Assembly: GCA_900637135.1 (NCBI GenBank)
Contig: LR134353.1
Location: forward strand, 2,170,001-2,234,000
From: Mycolicibacterium flavescens
Lineage (GTDB): Bacteria; Actinomycetota; Actinomycetes; Mycobacteriales; Mycobacteriaceae
DNA: 64,000 nucleotides
Direction of reading: 5' to 3'
Shown here: positions 10,001 to 17,851 of the stretch, one piece after another
Layout: every line of letters starts with the position of its first letter
Numbering within the stretch: position 1 is the stretch's first letter
Notes under the pieces: generated by a model
What the model was told of the DNA's origin: nothing
The model's input: only the letters and a program-made list of their open reading frames with translations
Databases searched by the model: none
Made by a program: the position numbers and the translations under genes

Positions 10001-11133
10001 CGGCTGTGGAGGGCTACCAGAGCCCTGCTGTAGCGGAGGACTTCGAACGCTGCCTGCAACTTGCCGGTACCGACATCCGCGCCGACGAAGTCTTCGCGAC
10101 GCTGGTGGCACTCAGTAGCTACTATGTCCCGCGCGCCGACCTACGTCGCGCCTCCCAGGTGCTGGAGCTGGTAGATGCCGGCGCTGAGGGCGAGCGGCAT
10201 TGGTTCCGTCCGGCGATACAGAGTGCATTCGGCATGGTGGCCTTCCTAAGAGGTGACTTCGGTGACGCTCAGATCCGTTTCGAGCAAGCGACTACCGGAC
10301 TGGCCGAAGACGATGCACATCAAATCGGCGCACTATGGTTCATTCCGGACGATCCGATTGCACTAGCCCATGAGCATCTGGCGATGAACCGCTTATTTCA
10401 GGGCGACATCTCCGGCGCCGAAGCCGAGTTCGCCAATGCGGTGCGTCGCGCTCAGAAACTCGAATTTCCGCAAGGCCCTTATAACCATGTGTATGCGATC
10501 GACATCGAGATCTGGATGCGGGCCGAGGCCCAGCAATTCGATGAGGCCAGGGCGCTTGTCACCGACATGATCGAACGGGCGGAACGCTATGGGTTCGATT
10601 TTTGGCAGCTCTTCGGAGCAACCGAGCAGACGCTCGTCGAGGCCACCGAGTTGCTGACCGACGCCCAACCCGAGGCCGGCGCTTTGCAGACCCAAATCGA
10701 TGCGGTCACTGGGTTCATCGAATTCTGGCGCTCGGTCGGCTTGTACGCCTACCAGACCCACTACGACTGTCTGCTCGCTCAACTTCTTGTCGCAGCTGGG
10801 CGTCTCGATGAAGCGCGCGACCGAGTCGAGATCGCACTCGATATCGCGAGAAATACCGAGATGCACATGTACGACGCGGAGCTCTTGAGGACCCGCGCTC
10901 ATACCTGGGCCGAGCCGGCCGATCGACATCGCGACTTCGCCGCAGCGATCGCGTTGAGTCGTCGCCAGGGGAACCCTCTGTTCGAATTACGGTCTGCCAT
11001 CGATGATTTCGAACTGCGAGGCATCTCGGCCGTTGATGCGTTGACCGAGGCGATCGGGATGCTTCCCGCTGACTGCGAGCTACCCGAATACCGTCGAGCA
11101 CAGTGCCTGATCAGGACCGATTCTCAAGCATGA
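7099..11133 (+). CDS. TIR domain / class III nucleotide cyclase / STAND ATPase protein
   Basis: A 1344-residue multidomain protein. Residues 1 to about 125 form a TIR domain (VTVFVSCSSLDESVVDSLL) with SERCRAELAYAK, where Glu73 is in the position of the NADase catalytic Glu of TIR enzymes. Residues about 332-510 are a class III adenylyl/guanylyl cyclase domain: metal-binding Asp341 and Asp385, Asp449, and Asn456/Arg460 are present, but the usual purine-selecting Lys is Ser381. Residues about 535-850 are a STAND-type ATPase with Walker A GEAGIGKSR (552-560) and LLAEDAHW (E682, D683). The rest is helical, TPR-like. The GTG at 7099 has CAGGGA eight bases upstream. A sensor-effector role in signalling or phage defence is inferred. 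It overlaps the convergent downstream gene by 23 bp. Confidence 0.85.
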   Translation: MVTVFVSCSSLDESVVDSLLADVRQARMQAWPTTASQRDDARWTTILKQIRHSEVFVLAVSNQALNSERCRAELAYAKTLGLPVLPVQVGEVSGYQGEQISNTHMIDYREPSRRCGIDLVSALHENACERRELPDPLPQPPPMPREYLHRLDAQVHDEAGLTPSDQLELLLELRAASDEEAPTTQHDIHRLLSALRNRDDVTLKVAVEIDSILADMPPPTKYAGESARPDSTADPSSVIAELFGLERDYRIAPTVAAAGTPLFDPVTSAAVEDPSGDDEHVGIDDLLERAVAAINRGDREAASALVEQVLAVDDGNIDAEDLLTAPPDAGEIRRLTILFADLVDSTVLSTRVEPETYRLLVGRYREQVLRIVDRYEGHVGSTKGDGLLVVFGYPTAHENDVRRAVQAGLEITREVSRLSEQAERRFGLQVNVRVGVHRGVVYLDTAQDDVYGLAANLAARVSGLAAPGTLVVSDAVEPLIKAEFQVEELAPAPVKGVEELIRHYRVVGERQTTSSGQSGPVVGRDRELARLEKSWARAKAGTLTTPGVTFRGEAGIGKSRLAAAATNLVRRDGGRVVELVGSPFHPDAGLHPVRALLEGHCGIDRQTDAAQRLSRLHDEIAALSLDPEAVAPLLAPVLGIAPEHGYRPVPAEGRKLQEMINDAVEGYLRACFGEAPGLLLAEDAHWFDSSTLEVLGQVLGGAEGRLLVVITGRDGTWLDPQWQVKLFDLKPLSDAETDELIQTLNPGVTAEQCASVRRRCDGVPFYIEQVVAGLTSSAGADDLSQVPDPLYEPLFARLLSAPNVVPVVEAAAVIGRHVDRSLLCAVTSLDEDEVDDVLDELEKARVIEPHGISEFRFRHELLREVAAELAPPSVRRGLHAKIADELIEQAAGEPDWRLVAAHYRHAERHTDAASAFQKASADARLRGALGEARSHLGHALEELGKCPPSTHRDRLEIAPRLVRGFLASAVEGYQSPAVAEDFERCLQLAGTDIRADEVFATLVALSSYYVPRADLRRASQVLELVDAGAEGERHWFRPAIQSAFGMVAFLRGDFGDAQIRFEQATTGLAEDDAHQIGALWFIPDDPIALAHEHLAMNRLFQGDISGAEAEFANAVRRAQKLEFPQGPYNHVYAIDIEIWMRAEAQQFDEARALVTDMIERAERYGFDFWQLFGATEQTLVEATELLTDAQPEAGALQTQIDAVTGFIEFWRSVGLYAYQTHYDCLLAQLLVAAGRLDEARDRVEIALDIARNTEMHMYDAELLRTRAHTWAEPADRHRDFAAAIALSRRQGNPLFELRSAIDDFELRGISAVDALTEAIGMLPADCELPEYRRAQCLIRTDSQA

Positions 11134-12268
11134 GATAGGCGTCGCGGCCGGCCAGGCTGACCGCGACGTCGGCGATCAGCGGGTCGAAGAAGCGCTCGCG
11201 GTACAACGGGTCCACGCTGGTGCTGACGGTGAAGTACAACCCCGACAACACGGCGACGAAAAGCGATACGTGCACGATGGTCTGCGGCACCGGCACGTTG
11301 ACGCCGAACCACGTTCCCGGACAAGGTGGTTCGCCGACCGGACAGGACTGCTCCGATGCCCACAGCACCGCGACATCGTCAGGCACGGCGACGATGCCGA
11401 GCGCGAGGAAGAATATGAACAGTCCGGTCGTGAAGAACACCACCTGGATCGTCTGGGAAAACACCATCACCGCAACGACATTGACCTGTTCGGCCAGCGA
11501 CAGCGGCGTGCGTTCCAGGCGCGTGCCGGGCGCGACGGCCAGCGGTGTGCCCTCGAGCAGCGTGGCCGGGTCGTTTTGTTCGGCGCGATCTTCGCGCAGC
11601 GCCCGAACCTCGTCGCGAATCGTGGTGACCACGAAGATAAGCCCGACCAGGGCCAGGAAACCGATTGTCTGCCAGAGCCGTTGGCGTGGCATCCGGGCGG
11701 CCAGCTGCCAAAGCTCGCCGGTAAAGTACACGACGACGGTGAGCATCAGCAGCGGCAGCGCCCGACTCATCAGTGTTCCGAGCGCACCGAGTTGCACCCA
11801 GGCGAACCGCAGCGCCCACAACGCGATCGCGCCGATACCGAGATAGGTGAGCCAGATCGCGACGACGGCGACGACCGCGAACCCCACCGCCTCGACAGCC
11901 GCGATGCCCGAAAAACCGCTGTCGGCGAACGGAAGTCCCAGCACGAACACCGCCATCACCACCAACGCCGCTGAGCGTCGTCCGGTCTCGCTGTGCGCGG
12001 TGCCGATGCGGTGCAGAAGATGCAACCCGAACGGAGCCGCCACCAACAGCGCGGTCAGCACCCCCAACCGGATCGCATAGCCGATGTCGGGATCATCGCC
12101 GGTGAGATCGGCCAGCAACATCGTCAGCGAAATCACCGCTCCGACACCGCTCACCGTCGGGGCGGAGCGTTCGATCAGCGCCCCGGAGCGAACCCGTCGC
12201 GTGAGAACCAGCGGCAGCCCGCGATGCAGGAACCAGTTGTGCACCCGACGCATGTCCGACACGGGCAT
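11111..12268 (-). CDS. Polytopic membrane protein, copy B of a tandem pair
   Basis: A 385-residue integral membrane protein with about seven to eight hydrophobic segments. It shares the layout of its upstream neighbour: a short N-terminal motif (WFLHRGLPLVL), a cluster of transmembrane helices, a cytoplasmic stretch of the type LLEGTPLAVAPGTRLERTPL, a second membrane cluster and a soluble C-terminal tail ending LAGRDAYLMLE. The family corresponds to Rv2113-like conserved membrane proteins of unknown function. The ATG at 12268 is used; an internal ATG at 12253 is an alternative. It follows copy A by 30 bp and overlaps the TIR gene end by 23 bp. Confidence 0.72.
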   Translation of the reverse strand: MPVSDMRRVHNWFLHRGLPLVLTRRVRSGALIERSAPTVSGVGAVISLTMLLADLTGDDPDIGYAIRLGVLTALLVAAPFGLHLLHRIGTAHSETGRRSAALVVMAVFVLGLPFADSGFSGIAAVEAVGFAVVAVVAIWLTYLGIGAIALWALRFAWVQLGALGTLMSRALPLLMLTVVVYFTGELWQLAARMPRQRLWQTIGFLALVGLIFVVTTIRDEVRALREDRAEQNDPATLLEGTPLAVAPGTRLERTPLSLAEQVNVVAVMVFSQTIQVVFFTTGLFIFFLALGIVAVPDDVAVLWASEQSCPVGEPPCPGTWFGVNVPVPQTIVHVSLFVAVLSGLYFTVSTSVDPLYRERFFDPLIADVAVSLAGRDAYLMLENRS

Positions 12269-12298
12269 ATTGTGCGCGAGATTCGCTCCGGCAGGCGC

Positions 12299-13468
12299 TC
12301 ACCGCGCCGGAACGGCGGCCCGGTAGCGGTTGCGGGCGGTCAGCGTGAGCCACAGATCGTCGAGCAGAGGGGCGATGAACCGGTCGTGATAGGCGTCGTC
12401 GCCCACCGCGCGGGCGCTGACGTACATGAACGTCAAGGCGCCCAGGAACAACGTCACCTGGATCAGGGCATCCGGAACAGGGATCGTCATGCCGAGGAAT
12501 TGCCCGTCGCTGGATCCGTTTCGCGTCCATGCCGCGAGCAGCTCGGGCGAGAGCAGTATCAACCCCAACACCAGGAACAACAGCGCGGTGACCGTGGCCA
12601 CGACCAGGATGTGGGCCAATTGCGACACCGCGAGCACGAAGTACACGTTCCACCGCTCGGGCCGGCTCAGCGGCTTCACCCGCGCAGGGTCGGGCATGTC
12701 GGCGAACGGAGTCCCGTCCAGCATTGCGGCGTGACCCGGGTCCGGATCGGTGTCGTTGACCATGGGGCGCAACCGGTCCACGATCACCGACGCGACGAAC
12801 GCCGCCGCGATCGCGGTGAGGAATGACAGCGCCAACCAGAGCCGGGAGCGCGAGATCGTCGCCGCCATCAGCCACACCGGCGAGTTGAAGAACACCAGGA
12901 ACGTCAGCAGCAGCACGGGCAGCGCCCGCAGCAGCAGTGAGCCCGCCGCGCTCAGATGCGCGAGGGTCACCCGGGCGGCCCAACCCAATATCGAGCCGAT
13001 GCCCAACGCGGTGAGTGCCAGGATCGCCCCGATGGCCACGGCCACCCACACCAGGTTCCTCGGCAGATACGGGCTCGGGCCGCCGAACACACCGCCCAGC
13101 ACCGCAACGGCGACAGCGACCGCCGCGGCCGCGAGCCGACCCCGCTGAAGAGGGATGCGCGACACCCACCAGCCCAGCGCCGCCGCCACCGGCAGCACCA
13201 GAATCAGCAGCACCAGCACGAACCACTCGCCCCGCGTCGGCCGTCCGTCGATGTCGATCGCGTGTTTACCCGTCAACGACACCACGGCGACGGTGTTGGC
13301 CATCAGCACCGCGAATGCGGCGAGGGCGGGGGCCGACCGCGACCACAGTTGGCGCACCGAACGGCTGGGCCGCAGTACCGCAGGCAGGCCGTGCACGAGG
13401 AACCACCGTTCGGCGGCCTGACGGCGCGCCGCATCGATGGGGGCGGGATCGACCTGATCGGATGGCAC
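12299..13468 (-). CDS. Polytopic membrane protein, copy A of a tandem pair (Rv2113-like)
   Basis: A 389-residue membrane protein whose N-terminal motif [23 protein letters not shown] and internal [21 protein letters not shown] parallel the downstream copy. About eight membrane spans are visible, for example [20 protein letters not shown] and [20 protein letters not shown]. No catalytic motif is recognisable. It starts with GTG at 13468 and is divergent from dop with only about 40 bp between, so the two promoters must overlap or share sequence. In M. tuberculosis a related gene sits beside dop, which supports the assignment to that family. Confidence 0.72.
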   Translation of the reverse strand: MPSDQVDPAPIDAARRQAAERWFLVHGLPAVLRPSRSVRQLWSRSAPALAAFAVLMANTVAVVSLTGKHAIDIDGRPTRGEWFVLVLLILVLPVAAALGWWVSRIPLQRGRLAAAAVAVAVAVLGGVFGGPSPYLPRNLVWVAVAIGAILALTALGIGSILGWAARVTLAHLSAAGSLLLRALPVLLLTFLVFFNSPVWLMAATISRSRLWLALSFLTAIAAAFVASVIVDRLRPMVNDTDPDPGHAAMLDGTPFADMPDPARVKPLSRPERWNVYFVLAVSQLAHILVVATVTALLFLVLGLILLSPELLAAWTRNGSSDGQFLGMTIPVPDALIQVTLFLGALTFMYVSARAVGDDAYHDRFIAPLLDDLWLTLTARNRYRAAVPAR

Positions 13469-13508
13469 GGTCGCAGGCTACTTTCCGCCGTCACCTAGGC
13501 TTGACGAC

Positions 13509-15005
13509 ATGCAACGGATTATCGGGACCGAGGTCGAGTACGGCATCTCGTCGCCGTCCGACCCGACCGCGAATCCGATTCTGACCTCCACCCAGGCTGT
13601 GCTCGCGTACGCCGCGGCGGCCGGGATCCAGCGTGCCAAGCGCACGCGCTGGGACTACGAGGTGGAATCGCCGCTGCGCGACGCCCGTGGCTTCGACCTC
13701 AGCCGGTCGGCGGGGCCGCCGCCGGTCGTCGACGCGGACGAGGTCGGCGCGGCGAACATGATCCTGACCAACGGTGCCCGCCTGTACGTCGACCACGCCC
13801 ATCCGGAGTACTCCGCACCCGAGTGCACCGACCCGCTGGACGCCGTGATCTGGGACAAGGCGGGCGAGCGGGTGATGGAGGCCGCCGCGCGGCACGTCGC
13901 CAGCGTGCCCGGCGCCGTGAAACTGCAGCTCTACAAGAACAACGTCGACGGTAAGGGCGCGTCCTACGGGTCGCACGAGAACTACCTGATGAGCCGGCAG
14001 ACCCCGTTCTCCGCGGTGATCGCCGGGCTGACGCCGTTCCTGGTGTCGCGCCAGGTCGTGACCGGTTCGGGGCGCGTGGGCATCGGTCCCTCCGGCGACG
14101 AGCCGGGCTTCCAGCTGTCGCAGCGCTCCGACTACATCGAGGTGGAGGTCGGCCTCGAGACGACACTCAAGCGCGGCATCATCAACACCCGCGACGAGCC
14201 GCACGCCGACGCCGACAAGTACCGCAGGCTGCACGTGATCATCGGCGACGCGAACCTGTCGGAGACCTCGACGTATCTCAAGCTCGGCACCACCGCGCTG
14301 GTGCTGGACCTGATCGAAGAGGGGATGGATCTCAGCGATCTCGCGCTGGCCCGTCCCGTGCACGCGGTGCATGTGATCAGCCGCGACCCGTCGCTGCGCG
14401 CCACCGTCGCGCTGGCCGACGGTCGCGAGGTGACCGGCCTTGCGCTGCAACGGATGTACCTCGACCGGGTGGCCAAGCTCGTGGACAGCCGTGATCCGGA
14501 CCCGCGGGCCGCCGACATCGTCAAGATGTGGGCCGAAGTCCTCGACCTGCTGGAGCGCGATCCGATGGAGTGCGCGGAGATCCTGGACTGGCCGGCCAAG
14601 CTGCGCCTGCTCGAAGGTTTCCGTCATCGCGAAAACCTGGGCTGGTCGGCACCGCGGCTGCACCTGGTCGACCTGCAGTACTCCGACGTGCGGCTGGACA
14701 AGGGCCTCTACAACCGGCTGGTGGCGCGCGGGTCGATGAAGCGGCTGGTGACCGAGCAGCAGGTGCTGGACGCGGTCGACAACCCGCCGACCGACACGCG
14801 CGCGTACTTCCGCGGTGAGTGCCTGCGCCGCTTCGGGGCCGACATCGCCGCGGCGAGCTGGGACTCGGTGATATTCGATCTGGGCGGTGATTCGCTGGTC
14901 CGGATTCCCACGCTGGAGCCGCTGCGGGGCAGTAAGGCGCACGTCGGAGCCCTTCTGGACTCCGTGGACAGCGCCGTGGAACTGGTAGAACAGCTCACCA
15001 ACTAG
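13509..15005 (+). CDS. dop: Deamidase/depupylase of Pup (Dop)
   Basis: A 498-residue carboxylate-amine-ligase-fold enzyme that deamidates the C-terminal Gln of Pup and removes Pup from proteins. Residues IGTEVEYG near the N terminus supply the metal and ATP ligands (Glu8, Glu10), and Asp95 in [11 protein letters not shown] is the catalytic Asp. The Dop-specific loop is present around residues 45-80 ([19 protein letters not shown]), which separates it from PafA. The C-terminal domain continues to LVEQLTN. ATG start; it lies upstream of pup with a 93-bp gap containing a hairpin. Note that this species carries a normal Pup-Gln, so deamidation by Dop is required before ligation. Confidence 0.97.
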   Translation: MQRIIGTEVEYGISSPSDPTANPILTSTQAVLAYAAAAGIQRAKRTRWDYEVESPLRDARGFDLSRSAGPPPVVDADEVGAANMILTNGARLYVDHAHPEYSAPECTDPLDAVIWDKAGERVMEAAARHVASVPGAVKLQLYKNNVDGKGASYGSHENYLMSRQTPFSAVIAGLTPFLVSRQVVTGSGRVGIGPSGDEPGFQLSQRSDYIEVEVGLETTLKRGIINTRDEPHADADKYRRLHVIIGDANLSETSTYLKLGTTALVLDLIEEGMDLSDLALARPVHAVHVISRDPSLRATVALADGREVTGLALQRMYLDRVAKLVDSRDPDPRAADIVKMWAEVLDLLERDPMECAEILDWPAKLRLLEGFRHRENLGWSAPRLHLVDLQYSDVRLDKGLYNRLVARGSMKRLVTEQQVLDAVDNPPTDTRAYFRGECLRRFGADIAAASWDSVIFDLGGDSLVRIPTLEPLRGSKAHVGALLDSVDSAVELVEQLTN

Positions 15006-15052
15006 GCGCGCTATCGCAGGCAATCAGCGCGGCGACCGGTAATGTGGAGTCA

Positions 15053-15076
15053 CGGCGGGCAGCAGTGAGCCCGCCG
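15053..15076 (+). promoter_or_regulatory. Hairpin in the dop-pup intergenic region
   Basis: CGGCGGGC at 15053-15060 and GCCCGCCG at 15069-15076 are perfect 8-bp inverted arms around an 8-base loop. No T tract follows, so a rho-independent terminator for dop is not convincing. A TAATGT element at 15041-15046 could be a -10 box, which would place the hairpin at the very 5' end of a pup transcript. Either mRNA stabilisation or attenuation between dop and pup-prcBA is possible. Confidence 0.5.
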
Positions 15077-15098
15077 ACAACTTACGCAGGAGGCAGCG

Positions 15099-15293
15099 AT
15101 GGCTCAGGAGCAGACCAAGCGTGGCGGTGGTGGCGGCGAGGACGACGACCTCACCGGCAGCACGGCCGCCGGGCAGGAGCGTCGCGAGAAGCTGGCCGAG
15201 GACACCGACGACCTGCTCGACGAGATCGACGACGTCCTCGAGGAGAACGCCGAAGACTTCGTGCGCGCATACGTCCAGAAGGGTGGACAGTGA
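15099..15293 (+). CDS. pup: Prokaryotic ubiquitin-like protein Pup
   Basis: A 64-residue intrinsically disordered modifier. The N terminus ([17 protein letters not shown]) is what the proteasome engages to start unfolding. The central-C-terminal stretch [20 protein letters not shown] forms the helix that binds the Mpa coiled coil. It ends [11 protein letters not shown]; the terminal Gln must be deamidated to Glu by Dop before PafA can ligate it to lysines. An AGGAGG ribosome-binding site lies at 15088-15093. The stop overlaps the prcB GTG start, so pup, prcB and prcA form a translationally coupled operon. Confidence 0.99.
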   Translation: MAQEQTKRGGGGGEDDDLTGSTAAGQERREKLAEDTDDLLDEIDDVLEENAEDFVRAYVQKGGQ

Positions 15294-16198
15294 CCTGGCC
15301 GCACCGTGATCAGCTGGCCTTTCCCTCGCCCCTACCTGGAGCTCCATCCGTTCCCGTGGACCTGTCGTCCTTCTCTGAACTCCTGCGCCGCCAGGCGCCC
15401 GAACTTCTACCCGCTCACCGGGCCGCCGCCCACGCAGGCGACGCCCATTCCGACTTCGCGCCCCACGGCACCACGATCGTCGCGCTGAAGTTCCCCGGGG
15501 GCGTGGTCATGGCCGGTGACCGCCGCGCCACCCAGGGCCACATGATCGCCAGCCGCGATGTGCAGAAGGTGTACATCACCGACGATTACACGGCCACGGG
15601 CATCGCCGGGACGGCGGCCATCGCGGTCGAGTTCGCCCGCCTCTACGCCGTCGAACTCGAACACTACGAGAAGCTGGAAGGCGTCGCTCTGACCTTCCCC
15701 GGCAAGGTGAACCGGCTCGCGACCATGGTGCGCGGCAACCTCGGTGCGGCCCTGCAGGGTTTCGTGGCGCTGCCGCTGCTCGCCGGCTACGACCTCGACG
15801 ACCCCAACCCGCAAGCGGCAGGGCGCATCGTGTCCTTCGACGCGGCGGGCGGCTGGAACTTCGAAGAAGAGGGCTACCAGTCGGTGGGCTCGGGCTCCAT
15901 CTTCGCCAAGTCGTCGATGAAGAAGCTGTATGCGCAAGTGACGGATGGTGATTCGGCGCTGCGGGTGGCCATCGAGGCGCTCTACGACGCCGCCGACGAC
16001 GATTCGGCGACCGGTGGGCCCGACCTCGTGCGCGGTATCTACCCGACCGCGGTGATCATCGACGCCGACGGCGCCGAAGAGGTGACCGAGGAGCGCATCG
16101 CCGAGTTCGCCCGTTTGGTGATCGAAAACCGTTCGCGCGCTGACACATTCGGCCCGGACGCTGTCCACCGTTCGACCGATGCGCGGGGAGATTCGTGA
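15290..16198 (+). CDS. prcB: Proteasome beta subunit PrcB
   Basis: A 302-residue precursor of the catalytic 20S subunit. The first 60 residues ([11 protein letters not shown] to APHG) are the propeptide; cleavage before Thr61 in [10 protein letters not shown] exposes the N-terminal nucleophile. Motifs typical of beta subunits follow: [21 protein letters not shown]-like [15 protein letters not shown], and [15 protein letters not shown]. The C terminus [18 protein letters not shown] is a mycobacterial extension. The GTG at 15290 overlaps the pup stop and gives the expected MTWP start. Its own stop overlaps the prcA GTG. Confidence 0.98.
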   Translation: MTWPHRDQLAFPSPLPGAPSVPVDLSSFSELLRRQAPELLPAHRAAAHAGDAHSDFAPHGTTIVALKFPGGVVMAGDRRATQGHMIASRDVQKVYITDDYTATGIAGTAAIAVEFARLYAVELEHYEKLEGVALTFPGKVNRLATMVRGNLGAALQGFVALPLLAGYDLDDPNPQAAGRIVSFDAAGGWNFEEEGYQSVGSGSIFAKSSMKKLYAQVTDGDSALRVAIEALYDAADDDSATGGPDLVRGIYPTAVIIDADGAEEVTEERIAEFARLVIENRSRADTFGPDAVHRSTDARGDS

Positions 16199-16938
16199 GC
16201 TTTCCCTATTTCATCTCGCCCGAACAGGCGATGCGTGAGCGGTCCGAGCTCGCGCGCAAAGGTATCGCCAGGGGGCGCAGCGTCGTGGCGCTGGCCTACG
16301 CCGACGGCGTGCTGTTCGTCGCCGAGAACCCCTCCCGTTCGCTGCAGAAGGTGAGCGAGCTCTACGACCGGGTGGGGTTCGCCGCCGTCGGGCGGTTCAA
16401 CGAGTTCGACAACCTGCGCCGCGGAGGCATCCAGTACGCCGACACCAGGGGTTACGCCTACGCCCGCCGCGACGTCACCGGACGTCAGCTGGCCAACATA
16501 TACGCCCAGACGCTGGGCACCATCTTCACCGAACAGGCAAAGCCCTACGAGGTCGAGCTGTGTGTCGCAGAGGTCGCCCACTACGGCGAGTCCAAACCTC
16601 CGGAGATGTACCGCATCACCTATGACGGGTCGATCGCCGACGAGCCCCACTTCGTGGTCATGGGCGGAACGACCGAACCGATCATCGCCGCCCTCAACGA
16701 CTCCTACACCGAGAACGCCGGCCTCGAAGATGCGATGAAGATCGCGATCGACGCCCTGCACGCCGCGGGTAACGGTGGCACCGAACAGCGTGTGCTGGGT
16801 CCCTCGACACTCGAGGTGGCGATCCTGGACGCCAATCGGCCACGGCGCGCGTTCCGTCGGATCACCGGCTCCGCCCTGGAGACGCTGCTGCCCGCGGTGG
16901 AGGAGACGCCGCAGGACTCCGAACCCGCCGGAGAGTAG
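16195..16938 (+). CDS. prcA: Proteasome alpha subunit PrcA
   Basis: A 247-residue alpha-ring subunit that gates substrate entry. It begins [20 protein letters not shown], the gating N terminus and H0 helix of actinobacterial alpha subunits, and continues with [20 protein letters not shown] and [21 protein letters not shown]. The acidic C-terminal tail ([14 protein letters not shown]) is typical. No catalytic Thr is expected. GTG start with a GTGA overlap on prcB. The next gene, on the other strand, ends one base downstream, so the proteasome operon terminates against a convergent gene. Confidence 0.98.
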   Translation: MSFPYFISPEQAMRERSELARKGIARGRSVVALAYADGVLFVAENPSRSLQKVSELYDRVGFAAVGRFNEFDNLRRGGIQYADTRGYAYARRDVTGRQLANIYAQTLGTIFTEQAKPYEVELCVAEVAHYGESKPPEMYRITYDGSIADEPHFVVMGGTTEPIIAALNDSYTENAGLEDAMKIAIDALHAAGNGGTEQRVLGPSTLEVAILDANRPRRAFRRITGSALETLLPAVEETPQDSEPAGE

Positions 16939-16939
16939 G

Positions 16940-17851
16940 TCAGCCGGCGGCCGGCGTCGGCCGCGCCCGGATGAGGATGAGTTCGGCGAACTGCTCAGGG
17001 CATTCCAACGGCGCGAAATGTCCCGCGTCGTAAGCGAAGTGCACGTGCACGTCGCTGAAGTAGTGCCCGAGTCGGTCCGACCATGCGGCCGGGAACAGCG
17101 GATCATGGTGCGGCCACACCACATCGGTGGGTAAGTGGATCTTGATGGCACGCTCGGGCGGCAGTTCGGTGAGCGACTGGGCGATCATCCCGGCGCCCGC
17201 GCGGTACCACGCGATCGACGCGGTGAACGCCCCGGGCAGACCGTAGTCGGCCACCAGTCGTTCCAGATCGTCTTCTGACACGGCGAAATTCGGCCCTGAC
17301 CAATGCGTCCAGAAGTGCCGTAGGTAGTCGCGGACCAGGTCGGGGTTCCCGTCGAGCAGCTGGCCCGCCAGCGGTAACTGGTGGAAGGACTGATACCAGA
17401 ACTCGCTCTGCGCCTTCGCGGTCAGGACGCGGTCACCGGCACCGGGCAGCGGCGGGGACAGCACCAGCGAGCGCACCAGGTCCGGCTGCATGCGAGCGAC
17501 GCTCTGCGCGACGCGGCTGCCGACGTCGTAGCCGGCAAGCACCACCTCGGACAGCTCGAGCTCCTTGATCAGGCCGATGATGCTGCCGGCCTGCGCGGTG
17601 GCGCTGTAGAAGTGCCGGATCGCGACCGCGTGTTTGTCCGAGCCGCCAAACCCCCGCAGGTCCGGCACGACGACATCGGCGGCATCCCCGAGCAGCGGCA
17701 CCACCCGGCGATAGTCGTGGCGGTTACCGGGCCAGCCGTGCAGCAGTACCACCGGCGGCGCGCCCCTGGTGCCGAACCGGTCGTAGGCGAGCCGGAACCC
17801 GTCGACGGGCGAGCTGCGCGACCACACCGGCTTATTTTGGCCAGATGTCAT
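16940..17851 (-). CDS. Alpha/beta hydrolase, epoxide hydrolase/dehalogenase type
   Basis: A 303-residue cytoplasmic hydrolase. HGWPGNRHDY carries the HG-x-P oxyanion motif. Asp109 in LAGYDVGSRVA is at the nucleophile elbow, as in epoxide hydrolases and haloalkane dehalogenases rather than serine esterases. His278 in AGHFAPLE completes the active site. The cap contains WYQSFHQLPLAGQLL, and its Tyr residues could protonate an epoxide. It starts with ATG, overlaps the DUF1023 gene stop by 4 bp and converges on prcA. Substrate is unknown; it is unrelated in function to the proteasome genes around it. Confidence 0.8.
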   Translation of the reverse strand: MTSGQNKPVWSRSSPVDGFRLAYDRFGTRGAPPVVLLHGWPGNRHDYRRVVPLLGDAADVVVPDLRGFGGSDKHAVAIRHFYSATAQAGSIIGLIKELELSEVVLAGYDVGSRVAQSVARMQPDLVRSLVLSPPLPGAGDRVLTAKAQSEFWYQSFHQLPLAGQLLDGNPDLVRDYLRHFWTHWSGPNFAVSEDDLERLVADYGLPGAFTASIAWYRAGAGMIAQSLTELPPERAIKIHLPTDVVWPHHDPLFPAAWSDRLGHYFSDVHVHFAYDAGHFAPLECPEQFAELILIRARPTPAAG

